A stretch of 64,000 nt of DNA from an uncultured Spartobacteria bacterium (lineage in GTDB: Bacteria > Verrucomicrobiota > Verrucomicrobiia > Chthoniobacterales > Chthoniobacteraceae): NCBI GenBank assembly GCA_903929475.1, contig CAIYUV010000052.1, forward strand, positions 17,905 through 81,904, in the 5' to 3' direction. The translations under genes were made by a program, and so were the position numbers. Position 1 is the stretch's first letter. Every line of letters starts with the position of its first letter. Below, piece by piece: positions 8,587 through 16,921 of this stretch. The notes under the pieces were generated by a model that was not told where the DNA came from, did no database searches, and saw nothing but the letters and a program-made list of their open reading frames with translations.

Positions 8587-11500
8587 TCACGCTGCAGGTA
8601 TTTTGAAAACGCCGTTCTCCAGTTTGATCCTCGCTTCACTTGTGAGCTTTTGAAGTTGTTCCGTGATGCGCTGCTTCAGTGTCGCTCCCGTGGTTTTGAA
8701 CCCGAATGCACGGGCCGCAGCGGAGACCAGTTCGCGGTCACCGACGGCGTGGTGTTCTTCGACGATTTGGAGAAGAGCGGCACGGATTTCTTGCGGCGGA
8801 AGCATTTCGGGTTTTCGTAAGCTGGTAGAACGAGCGTTCTCCCGATTGCGAACCATAACGGAATTGCCGTTCTTCAGAACGCATTCCTCTTCCCGGACGA
8901 ATGTGTCTCGGTGGAGCAGAGCGGCGATGCCACGCTGGACGCTCTCTTGAATCCGCGCACCAGCACGGCCAAGTCCCCACAAGTCGCGCACGCGGGCGAC
9001 AAGTTCATCCTCGTGAATCGGCGATTCGATCTCGACGATGCGTGAAAGGATGTCGGCCATCTGTGTAGCGGATACCTCGTGCGGTGCCATCGCGGTGCCT
9101 GGCGCAAAGTCGGCCTCGACGTATGGAAATTCGATTTTTCCATCATCCAAATCTTTAGCGCCGCCGCCCCTCTCACGTTCGATGACGGGAGTGGCTGCCA
9201 CTCTCGCGCTGGCTGGCGTTTCCTCCGCCCATCGGACTTTCGCCACCTCCAGCGCGGCAGCCACTTTGCGAAGCTGCTCTGTGGGCCGCTGAAACCAATC
9301 CGTGCTCCAAATGCGATGGATGTGCCAGCCGTGGTCTTCGAGCACCGCTTGCCGGAGCCGGTCGCGGTCGCGTGCGGAGCGGGACGAGTGATAGGCAGCG
9401 CCATCGCACTCGATCCCGATGAGATACCGTCCTGGTTGCCCGGGATCCACCACGCCGAGGTCTATGAAGAAGCCCGCGATTCCGACTTGCGGATGCACTT
9501 CGTAGCCGAGCGACTGAACCGCGCGACGCACCGCTTCCTCGAACGGCGACTGCTCCTCGCCAGCGCTCCGTTCCGCAACGGCGAGACGTCCGGTTTCTGC
9601 GAATTGGAGGAACGCTTTGAGCGAACGCACACCCGCCCCACCCGCGCGTTCGAGGTCTATCGCGTCGGCGGTGAAGGACGCGAACACCTCGCAGCGGCGC
9701 TTGGCCCGTGAAATGAGGACATTCAGTCGGCGTTCGCCTCCTTCGCTACTGAGCGGGCCGAAGCGCATCGCCATGTAGCCGCTGGCGTTCGGCCCATAGC
9801 CGACCGAGATGAAAATCACATCGCGCTCGTCACCCTGCACGTTTTCGAGATTCTTGACAAAGAACGGTTCGTGCGGGTGCGCGTGAAAAAAATCTTCCGT
9901 GTCGGGATTCGCGCGCCGGAGCAATTCGAGTTCGTCCTGTATGGCCTGCTGCTGCCGCACGGAAAACGCGGCGACACCAAGGCTGAGTTGCGGATGCTGC
10001 CGCGCGTGCGCGAGAACCGCCGCGCACACGGCGCGAGCTTCGACGCGGTTGGTGCCGGTGCCGCCCGTATCGAATATGCCGCCTGCGACCTTGGTGAACC
10101 GCAGTCCAAGGCTGTCACTGATCAAATGCGGACTGGGGATGATGAACAGCTTGCTGTCGTAGAATTCGCGGTTTGACACCGCGATGAGCGATTGGTGCCG
10201 ACTGCGATAGTGCCAACGAAGCATCGTCTCCCGCAGCCCCCGTGCGCAGCAGAGGCCGAGGATGCTTTCCACTTCCTTCGCCTGCGCGACATCAAGCTGC
10301 TCATCGCCGCTTTCAGGATCAGGTTCATCGCTGGTGAGACGCGCGAAGAACCGCGTCGGCGGAAGTTGGCGACTGTCGCCGACGACCACAATTTGCTTCG
10401 CACGCGCCATCGCGCCGAGGGCGTCCACGGGCTGGACCTGACTGGCCTCGTCCACGACGAGCAAATCAAACTCCACCGCACCCGGCGCAAGAAATTGGGC
10501 GACGGAAAGCGGGCTCATCATGAATACCGGTTTCACCGCTTGGACGACAGTGCCCGCATCCGCAATGAGACGGCGCACCGGGCGGTGGTTGCGCTTCTTT
10601 TCCATCTCGCCGAGCACGATTCCCGTTGCACCAATGCCGCTGCTGCGGGCGGGCAGCGTTTTGTGGTGTGCAGCGAGAACGCGATAGCGGGCGAGGATGA
10701 GCCGCTCTCGGTCGAGCTTGCGGAAATGCTCAACGGCTTGGTTGTGACGCACTCCGTCAAATCGGGCGAGTTCAGGGCGCAGGCGAACAGCTTCTCGTAA
10801 CAACTGACTGAGATGCGTGCGGGTAAAGACGTTGCGCAGGGAGTCCTTGGCAATTTCACCGCTCTCCAGCGCGCCGATGAGTGGAGCCAATGCAAGCTCG
10901 CGGGCACGCGCGGCACAGGCTTCATAAGCGCACCAGCGCGAAAGTTCCTCCAGCCCGCCGAGCCACGCATCCAGCCGTAAGCGCAAAGCGGTGAGCGGAA
11001 CTGTTTCGCGCGTCGCGCCGTCGAACGCAGCGGCGACATCGAGTGCAAGTTCATTGATGACCTCGCCCACGTTCTTCCACGCACCGTTGAGCGATTCCGC
11101 GAGTTTGGCTGCAATCGGAGCGAGCTTTTCAGGCGACGATATGCGCGCACGGATTTCACGCAGCTCGGCACCAAGCCCAAGCTCCGCTTCGGCACTCACC
11201 CATACAACAATCGCGGACAAATGCGGCCAGTCGGAATTCTCCCCGCGCCACATCACGCCGAAGGCACGCCTTCCGATATCGTCGCCTGTGGCGATCACCT
11301 TGCGAGCACGCTGCCCGGCGAGAATCTCATCGAGTAGGGCGATGCGATCACTGTGCGCCTTTGGCAATTCGCCAGTAAGGATACCGGCGAGAGTTCGCAG
11401 GGCCTTCCTGTAATCGGAGGCCATCACCATCCAATCGGGCAGAAATGAGAAGGCGGACTTCGATTGTTCTGCGATGGCAGTTCGCACTCCGATCAACTCG

Positions 11501-13338
11501 GTGTCCCACACAATTTCGTTCACTCGTCCTGCGAGCGCGGACTTTGCGTCCGCGAACGCTTTGCCGGCCTCGACGATTTCCGCGATGCCCGTAAGACTGG
11601 TTTGCCACACGCGGCTCGTCTGCGCCTCCGCATCAAGCGGTGGAGATACGGCGAGGTGTTCTCCAGTTCGACGCAACAATTCCGAATGGGAAAAATCCGC
11701 TGGTTCCGGGAGTGACAAGACCCCCGCAAACGAGGCATTCGCTTCGCGCAGCGATTCGAGATATGCGCGACAGCTTCGCAAACTTTTTTCGATGCGCGGC
11801 AAATCAATCGCCAACACAGCTTGCCTTCTCACTCCACGCCACGAGTGCCTGGCTGGTTCCCCAGTTTCCGCAAGACGTGAAGTGAGTTCCGCCACCAGCC
11901 GTTCGCGGCGCCCTCGTTCATCGGGCGTCCATGTCTCACCGCCCTCGAAGTAAAATTCCGCGGCCTCTTTTCCCCGCTCGCCAAGCTCCCCGATTTGGCC
12001 CATGACCGCAAACATCGAAAGGCCGCTCGGCCCGATCGAAGTGTGCAGCGCCTCCGCGTGTTCATTGAGCCGGGCGCGCGCTTCGGCAAGCTGCGGCACA
12101 ATGCCCTCCAGTGTTTCACCGCGCGGGCAGCCAAGTTCCCAAGTGCGACCGATTTCCTCCAGCACCGCCCGCTTGTGCGCCTTACCGCTGTGCAGTTCGA
12201 GGCAGAGGTCGCCCAGAGCGATGGCTTCGAGTCTGCGTTTTACGACTTCGAGCGCGGCGAGTTTCTCCGCGACAAAAAGCACTTTTTTCCCGTCGAGCAC
12301 AGCAGTCGCGATGATGTTGGCAATGGACTGGCTTTTCCCCGTGCCAGGCGGTCCTTGGATTACGAGGTTCTCGCCCGCGCGAATGCGCTCGATGGCAACA
12401 GTCTGCGAACTGTCCGCGTCCACCACGTGATCCAGCCGCGCTGCCGGGATGATTTCGTCGAGTTGCCCGTCGGCGGAAAACGGGCTGTCTGCCGCAGGAA
12501 ACCCATCGCGAAGCAACGCGCCGATGAATGGGTTTTCCAGCAGCTTTTCCCGCGTCGGCCAGTTGTCCGGGTCAAGGTCGCGATACATCAGGAACTTGGC
12601 GAACGAATAGAACCCGAGCGTCATGCCGTCGGTCTCCACGATCCAGTTTTGGTTCTGTGACACCACGCGACGGACCGCGTCCGCGTAAACAGACGGGATA
12701 AGATTTTCCTCATCAGGAAACCGCGGCAGTTCGATACCGAAGTCGCGTCGGAGCATTTCAGCAAGGGAGAGGTTTTCCTGAACGTCCTCCTCACGCCAGC
12801 GCAGGGTGAAACGGTCACTTACAGATCCGCGCCGAAGCTCCACGGGCACGAGAATCAGCGGCGCGTAACGCGGAATGTCGGATTTCTTATCCTCGAACCA
12901 CTTCAACCGCCCAAGTGCGAGATAGAGAATGTTCACGCCCTGCTCCTCCTCGATGGAACGCGCATCGCGGTAGAGCGATAGTAGTCGACTCTGCAGCCCC
13001 TCCGGCGTCAGCGCGGTCTGGAGTTTGGAATCCACATGGCGTGCCGCCAATCCACCCGCGCCGGGCTCGTCATCATCCGGCGGCGGCAATTCGATTTCAT
13101 CGTCGCCACTCGCCGTTGATCCCGTCTTCGGCTTCCGCACGCTCTGCTGGCCCGCGACAAATGTGAGCGTTTTCTTTTCCGTGACGATAAGCCGGAAAAT
13201 CTCATCGCTGCGCTCATCCCGGACATGCACCACACGCGCCGACTTCGATTCCACGGGCATCGAGAGCAGCCGGTTGCGCGTCGAGAGGTCGAGTAACTCG
13301 CGGCGATTTTCCTCCAATAGGTTTTCCAGCGACGGCAT
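8587..13338 (-). CDS. Giant DUF4011 / SF1 helicase / Vsr-like nuclease / DUF3320 protein
   Basis: About 1583 residues. Domains in order: DUF4011 near the N-terminus (RRELLDLSTRNRLLSMP); an SF1-type helicase core with Walker A GPPGTGKSQS at residues 329-338 and Walker B VVDEASQVQP (Asp963-Glu964), with helicase motifs such as DSRQLPPTRF and VQGDERDVIF and LNVLISRAKRR; a PD-(D/E)xK nuclease of the MTES_1575/Vsr type (FFIDLGVV with Asp1293, then IGIECDGAAYHSS); and DUF3320 in the C-terminal 200 residues (PIHEDELVARVRDLWG). Proteins with this architecture occur in anti-phage defence islands, and one (helicase-DUF4011-Vsr) has been described as the single-gene Hhe system. No other defence gene flanks it here. 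Defence is inference. The start is the ATG giving MPSLENLL; a GTG 18 bases upstream is possible. Confidence 0.85.
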   Translation of the reverse strand: MPSLENLLEENRRELLDLSTRNRLLSMPVESKSARVVHVRDERSDEIFRLIVTEKKTLTFVAGQQSVRKPKTGSTASGDDEIELPPPDDDEPGAGGLAARHVDSKLQTALTPEGLQSRLLSLYRDARSIEEEQGVNILYLALGRLKWFEDKKSDIPRYAPLILVPVELRRGSVSDRFTLRWREEDVQENLSLAEMLRRDFGIELPRFPDEENLIPSVYADAVRRVVSQNQNWIVETDGMTLGFYSFAKFLMYRDLDPDNWPTREKLLENPFIGALLRDGFPAADSPFSADGQLDEIIPAARLDHVVDADSSQTVAIERIRAGENLVIQGPPGTGKSQSIANIIATAVLDGKKVLFVAEKLAALEVVKRRLEAIALGDLCLELHSGKAHKRAVLEEIGRTWELGCPRGETLEGIVPQLAEARARLNEHAEALHTSIGPSGLSMFAVMGQIGELGERGKEAAEFYFEGGETWTPDERGRRERLVAELTSRLAETGEPARHSWRGVRRQAVLAIDLPRIEKSLRSCRAYLESLREANASFAGVLSLPEPADFSHSELLRRTGEHLAVSPPLDAEAQTSRVWQTSLTGIAEIVEAGKAFADAKSALAGRVNEIVWDTELIGVRTAIAEQSKSAFSFLPDWMVMASDYRKALRTLAGILTGELPKAHSDRIALLDEILAGQRARKVIATGDDIGRRAFGVMWRGENSDWPHLSAIVVWVSAEAELGLGAELREIRARISSPEKLAPIAAKLAESLNGAWKNVGEVINELALDVAAAFDGATRETVPLTALRLRLDAWLGGLEELSRWCAYEACAARARELALAPLIGALESGEIAKDSLRNVFTRTHLSQLLREAVRLRPELARFDGVRHNQAVEHFRKLDRERLILARYRVLAAHHKTLPARSSGIGATGIVLGEMEKKRNHRPVRRLIADAGTVVQAVKPVFMMSPLSVAQFLAPGAVEFDLLVVDEASQVQPVDALGAMARAKQIVVVGDSRQLPPTRFFARLTSDEPDPESGDEQLDVAQAKEVESILGLCCARGLRETMLRWHYRSRHQSLIAVSNREFYDSKLFIIPSPHLISDSLGLRFTKVAGGIFDTGGTGTNRVEARAVCAAVLAHARQHPQLSLGVAAFSVRQQQAIQDELELLRRANPDTEDFFHAHPHEPFFVKNLENVQGDERDVIFISVGYGPNASGYMAMRFGPLSSEGGERRLNVLISRAKRRCEVFASFTADAIDLERAGGAGVRSLKAFLQFAETGRLAVAERSAGEEQSPFEEAVRRAVQSLGYEVHPQVGIAGFFIDLGVVDPGQPGRYLIGIECDGAAYHSSRSARDRDRLRQAVLEDHGWHIHRIWSTDWFQRPTEQLRKVAAALEVAKVRWAEETPASARVAATPVIERERGGGAKDLDDGKIEFPYVEADFAPGTAMAPHEVSATQMADILSRIVEIESPIHEDELVARVRDLWGLGRAGARIQESVQRGIAALLHRDTFVREEECVLKNGNSVMVRNRENARSTSLRKPEMLPPQEIRAALLQIVEEHHAVGDRELVSAAARAFGFKTTGATLKQRITEQLQKLTSEARIKLENGVFKIPAA

Positions 13339-13427
13339 GGCCAAAATGATGCCCACTATACGGGCTCTTTGGCAAAGCCTGTCTTTGACCTTAAACTCAC
13401 AGGTAGCCGTTTTCTTGAATCAGACTA

Positions 13428-13979
13428 CTACAGCACCTCGCGGTAGACGTCGGGGTGGGGGCGGGAGATGACTACGGCGTTCACGAGCACGCCGGCTTCG
13501 GCGATGACGGCGCGGCCTGCGGCGACTGCGGCTTGGACGGATGAGACGTCGCCGGTGAGGGTGCAGAATGCTTTTCCACCGAGGGCCATCGCGAGGCGGA
13601 CTTCGAGGAGTTGGACGTCGGCGGCTTTCGCTGCGGCGTCGGCGGCTTTGATGAGCGTGGCGACATTGAATGACTCGAAGATTCCGAGCGCGCCTTTCGG
13701 TTCGACGGGGCTTGTGCGGCCAATCGCTGTGAGCACGTCGGGGTGCAGATTTGAGATGACGATGTTATCAATCAGGCAACCGCCGGCGGTCTCGGTGCCG
13801 GTGGCGATGGCTGCTTCGACGCTCGCGGTGTCGCCTGCGAGTAGGATCATGTATTTTCCGGAGCAAATGGAGCGTGAGAGCATGAGCTTCACGTTGCCTG
13901 CCTTGAGTGCGGAGTCGGCGACTGAGAATCCAGCGGCGATGCTGGAGAGTTCGATGAGGCCTACGGATTTTTCGTTCAT
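13428..13979 (-). CDS. Tandem-domain BMC shell trimer protein with candidate Fe-S cysteine (PduT-like)
   Basis: A 183-residue protein made of two BMC domains (about 4-88 and 96-180), so it should form a pseudohexameric trimer in the microcompartment shell. In the first domain the pore loop is SRSICSGKY with Cys39, matching the place where PduT-type trimers hold a [4Fe-4S] cluster through one cysteine per subunit. The second domain has ALGGKA at the pore loop and no cysteine there. It is the last gene of the operon, directly after the PduS/RnfC-like gene (stop and start adjacent). That pairing is what would be expected if electrons pass through the shell from the enzyme to this protein. Confidence 0.9.
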   Translation of the reverse strand: MNEKSVGLIELSSIAAGFSVADSALKAGNVKLMLSRSICSGKYMILLAGDTASVEAAIATGTETAGGCLIDNIVISNLHPDVLTAIGRTSPVEPKGALGIFESFNVATLIKAADAAAKAADVQLLEVRLAMALGGKAFCTLTGDVSSVQAAVAAGRAVIAEAGVLVNAVVISRPHPDVYREVL

Positions 13980-15293
13980 TTACTTGGTCAAGGTGATGCG
14001 GTCGTTCGCGATGGCGGTGACTTTCGCGGCGAATGGTGCGTGGATGATTGCGCCGAGTGCGTTCGGTGCGGGTTCGGAAATTGGCTGCCCTGCTTTCACG
14101 GTGTCGCCGACTTTTACGAGGGGGATGGTCGGTGCTCCGGCGCTTTGTTTCAGCGGAAGGACGAGCAGGTTGGTCTCGACGATGCCGGGGCGCAGAGGCG
14201 CGGGGCTGTCGTATTGCTCGACGTGCATTTTTTTCATGAGCGACTTGATCGGCACGTGGCGGCCATCGCGCATGGGGTGGACTTTGATGTCGGTCTTGCC
14301 GGTCCACTTGAAATTTTGCTTCCGCAGCACGGCCTTGGAGTCGTCGCAGGCTTCCTTCGGATAGAGTTCCTCGGGGCAGGCGTAGAGGGTGCAAAGTCCG
14401 CACGAGCAGCAGAGCGCGGCCCATTCGTTGAAGCGCTCGGCACCGGTGCCTGTGAAGGCGAGCGTGCGCATGACTTGGTGCGGCTCCACTTGGTAGCCGA
14501 GCAGAAAGCGCGGGCAGAATTCGGTGCAGTATCGGCATTGGTCGCACGCGGATTTGCCGATGGAGGCCTGCAACTTAGCAGGCTTGAACTTCTTCTGCAT
14601 GACGTGGTGATCACGCGAGAGAATGATCGCACCGGTGCTGGTTTTTACAACGGTGCGGTCGAGGTCATCGGTTGTCTCGCCCATCATGAGTCCGCCGATG
14701 GCGAGAACGGGATCATCGCACGTCGCGCCACCCGCTGCGGCGATGCACTCGCGGTAGCTGATGCCAATCGGAACGGTGAGCGAAACGGGTTCGGCGACTG
14801 CGCCGGCGATGGTGATGGTCTTGTGCGTGACCGGCTTTCCGCTCACGGACTGCGCGATGTTCACGAGTGTCTCGACGTTGTTGACGATAGCGCCGACGTG
14901 AATCGGGAGGCCGCCGGGCGGGATGAGTTTTCCGGTGACGGTGTAGACGAGATCGTATTCGTCGCCCGCAGGATAAAAGTCGCCCAGCAACTGAACCCGC
15001 ACGTTGGTTCCCTTGCATGCAGCCTCGATGGCTTCGACTGCGCCTTTTTTCTTCGCCTTAATGCCGATGACGCCTTCCTTTGCTCCGGTTGCGACCATGC
15101 TGAGTTCGACGCCGCGCACGACATCCGCCGCATAGTGCTCCATCACCGCCGCATCCTTGTGCAGCAGAGGCTCACACTCAGCGCCATTGGCGATGATGAT
15201 GTCGGCTTTCGAGCCGAGCTTCACGTGCGCGGGAAAGCCGCCGCCGCCTGCGCCGACGACCCCTGCCAGCCTGACCTGATCAATGAGCGACAT
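13980..15293 (-). CDS. PduS/RnfC-like iron-sulfur flavoprotein of the microcompartment
   Basis: A 437-residue RnfC-family protein. The N-terminal Rossmann-like part has the glycine-rich GAGGGGFPAH (NADH/FMN binding) and IIIANGAECEPLL. Two ferredoxin-type four-cysteine motifs, CDQCRYCTEFCP and CCSCGLCTLYACP, sit at about residues 255-315. The C-terminus is a lipoyl/barrel-sandwich-like segment (VGDTVKAGQPISEP). PduS, the closest known relative, is a cobalamin reductase, but no B12-dependent enzyme is encoded here. The likelier job is re-oxidising NADH made by the aldehyde dehydrogenase and passing electrons to the adjacent PduT-like shell protein (inference). It lies 9 bases after the aldolase gene. 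Confidence 0.88.
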   Translation of the reverse strand: MSLIDQVRLAGVVGAGGGGFPAHVKLGSKADIIIANGAECEPLLHKDAAVMEHYAADVVRGVELSMVATGAKEGVIGIKAKKKGAVEAIEAACKGTNVRVQLLGDFYPAGDEYDLVYTVTGKLIPPGGLPIHVGAIVNNVETLVNIAQSVSGKPVTHKTITIAGAVAEPVSLTVPIGISYRECIAAAGGATCDDPVLAIGGLMMGETTDDLDRTVVKTSTGAIILSRDHHVMQKKFKPAKLQASIGKSACDQCRYCTEFCPRFLLGYQVEPHQVMRTLAFTGTGAERFNEWAALCCSCGLCTLYACPEELYPKEACDDSKAVLRKQNFKWTGKTDIKVHPMRDGRHVPIKSLMKKMHVEQYDSPAPLRPGIVETNLLVLPLKQSAGAPTIPLVKVGDTVKAGQPISEPAPNALGAIIHAPFAAKVTAIANDRITLTK

Positions 15294-15302
15294 GGGATGC
15301 GA

Positions 15303-16379
15303 TTACTTTTGCAGATTCGCTACGATCTCGTTGGTGAGCTTTTGAACGATGGCCTCGATTTCGGCGTCGCTTGCGGTGTTGTCCTGCGTGACTGGATTCC
15401 ACGGAGTGACTGGCGACGAGCAGCCGTGTGAGCCGCACATCTGCTGCCAGGGGTCCACTTCGCAAAGTCCGGCGGGCTTGAGGTCGTAGCGGTCGTCGGG
15501 GAGGCCGAGGCTCTTCTTGATGTTGAGCAACTCGGGTAGCTTGTCGCACGGAATGGACGCGCCGCCGGGGATGGACTGCGCCAGAATCACGGTGCGGCAA
15601 TACGCGTCGGTGATCTCCATTTTGAAATACGCATCCTCGACCGATTTGCCCCAGCAGATGACGCCGTGGTTGCCCATGAGGATGGACTGATGTTTTGGCG
15701 CGAGCGGGAAAATCTCCGCTGCGATCTCCGCGCTGCCGGGTGTTTTGTAAGGCGTGTAGGCGACGGTGCCGACGAATACTTCCAACTCGGGGATGAGCCG
15801 TGGTGGTGGCTGCATTCCTTTGATTGCAAAGGCACCCGCGTGGCACGGATGCGCGTGGCAGACGCTCACAGCTTCGGGTGTAGAGTGGAAGATGGCCATG
15901 TGCGTGGTGATTTCGCTGGAGCGTTTCCACGTGCCGCCGAGCTGCGTGCCCTTGCCGTCCACCATGCACATCATGTCGGGTTTCATGAAGCCTTTGCTCA
16001 CGCCGGTCGGAGTGCAGATGAAACGATCCGGCCCGAGGCGCGCGGAGATGTTGCCTCCGTTGCCGTCGCAGTATTCACGAGCCCAGATGCGGCGACCGAT
16101 GTCGCAGATTTGCTCTTTGATTTCGTTGGCTTCCTTCGAGGCGAAAAGGCGCACGTCATCCGGCTTGTATGCGCCCGGCGATGCGACGGGCGCATAGCCT
16201 TTCGAGCTTGCAGTGCCTTCGCTGTCAGATGGTGCTTTGTTGTCGAAGACGATTTTGACTCCGGCTTCGGTGAGGATGTCTTTCGCGCCGGGCGTGATCC
16301 GGATTTCGCTGTTTTGTCGAAACTCTTTTGCGCCTGTTTTGACGAATTCGGCGGCTTCTTTTTGTGCGATCAGTTGCAT
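15303..16379 (-). CDS. Class II aldolase (fuculose/rhamnulose-1-phosphate type) of the microcompartment
   Basis: A 358-residue class II aldolase/adducin-family enzyme, longer than the 210-270 usual for FucA/RhaD. The zinc-site residues are in place: Glu156 (RSSE), His175 and His177 (CHAHP), and His238 (NHG). It would split a deoxy-ketose 1-phosphate into lactaldehyde and dihydroxyacetone phosphate. The extra 75 N-terminal residues form a small basic-acidic domain (EIRITPGAKDILTEAGVKI). The last 20 residues (DAEIEAIVQKLTNEIVANL) form an amphipathic helix after a Pro/Ser-rich linker, typical of an encapsulation peptide. It sits between BMC-P and PduS-like genes. Fuculose versus rhamnulose specificity cannot be decided. 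Confidence 0.9.
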   Translation of the reverse strand: MQLIAQKEAAEFVKTGAKEFRQNSEIRITPGAKDILTEAGVKIVFDNKAPSDSEGTASSKGYAPVASPGAYKPDDVRLFASKEANEIKEQICDIGRRIWAREYCDGNGGNISARLGPDRFICTPTGVSKGFMKPDMMCMVDGKGTQLGGTWKRSSEITTHMAIFHSTPEAVSVCHAHPCHAGAFAIKGMQPPPRLIPELEVFVGTVAYTPYKTPGSAEIAAEIFPLAPKHQSILMGNHGVICWGKSVEDAYFKMEITDAYCRTVILAQSIPGGASIPCDKLPELLNIKKSLGLPDDRYDLKPAGLCEVDPWQQMCGSHGCSSPVTPWNPVTQDNTASDAEIEAIVQKLTNEIVANLQK

Positions 16380-16382
16380 AGT

Positions 16383-16661
16383 TTATTCCTTGTAAAAAAT
16401 TTCATCTACGAGCGCGGCGCAGTAGGCGTCCACGGGTGTTGGCTTCGGAAATGGGCAGGCGGCTTCGCGGCCTTCGCTGATGGCGATGTTCTGGCCGACT
16501 CCTGCGCCGAGTTGGTCATAAACGACGATGGCAGGGTCATATTTTTCCACGCCGGAAAATGTGTCTGTTTTCCACGGCAAAGTGAGCAGCAGGCGCTCGC
16601 CGACGTATCTCTTGGAGCGCACGGAAAGTGTGACGCGACCGACAACGGTGCCCATTCTCAT
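16383..16661 (-). CDS. BMC-P shell vertex protein (EutN/CcmL family), copy 1
   Basis: A 92-residue EutN/CcmL-family protein that forms pentamers capping the microcompartment vertices. The N-terminal VVGRVTLSVRSKRYVGERLLL and the YDQLGAGVGQNIAISEG loop are family hallmarks. It has a C-terminal tail (PTPVDAYCAALVDEIFYKE) that keeps the VD-A-VDxI end typical of EutN. Its start overlaps the stop of the preceding BMC-P gene by four bases (ATGA). The initiator could be the second Met (MRMG). Confidence 0.9.
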   Translation of the reverse strand: MRMGTVVGRVTLSVRSKRYVGERLLLTLPWKTDTFSGVEKYDPAIVVYDQLGAGVGQNIAISEGREAACPFPKPTPVDAYCAALVDEIFYKE

Positions 16662-16921
16662 ATCGCGAGACTCCTTTCCGGGTCTATGATACCCAGCACT
16701 GTCCAGCGCGCAGGGCTACGCTCGTCGCCGACGATTTTGCGCGCTTCGCTGCCATCGCTCGAAATCAACACCTTCTGCCCGATGCCTGCGCCGAGTGCGT
16801 CGAGCACGATTTGAGGCGCCAGATCGGGACTGTCCGGCATCGCGATGAGGAGCCGCCAGCCTTCGAGGCTTTTGTGCTTCATCGTCGAAGTGACGTGTCC
16901 TTTGATCGTGGCGAGGCGCAT
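16658..16921 (-). CDS. BMC-P shell vertex protein (EutN/CcmL family), copy 2
   Basis: An 87-residue EutN/CcmL-family pentamer subunit: ATIKGHVTSTMKHKSLEGWRL at the N-terminus (residues 4-24) and VLDALGAGIGQKVLISSDGSE in the central loop. The C-terminus (LGIIDPERSLAI) is divergent from copy 1. It starts directly after the aldehyde dehydrogenase stop codon and overlaps copy 1 by four bases. The three BMC-P paralogues in this operon differ clearly from each other, so they are not recent duplicates. Confidence 0.88.
   Translation of the reverse strand: MRLATIKGHVTSTMKHKSLEGWRLLIAMPDSPDLAPQIVLDALGAGIGQKVLISSDGSEARKIVGDERSPARWTVLGIIDPERSLAI

Noticed and set aside
14040..15431. Open frame of 463 codons on the plus strand opposite the PduS-like gene
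   Set aside because: It is the complement of a well-supported RnfC/PduS gene in GC-rich DNA, with low-complexity composition and no motif of its own.
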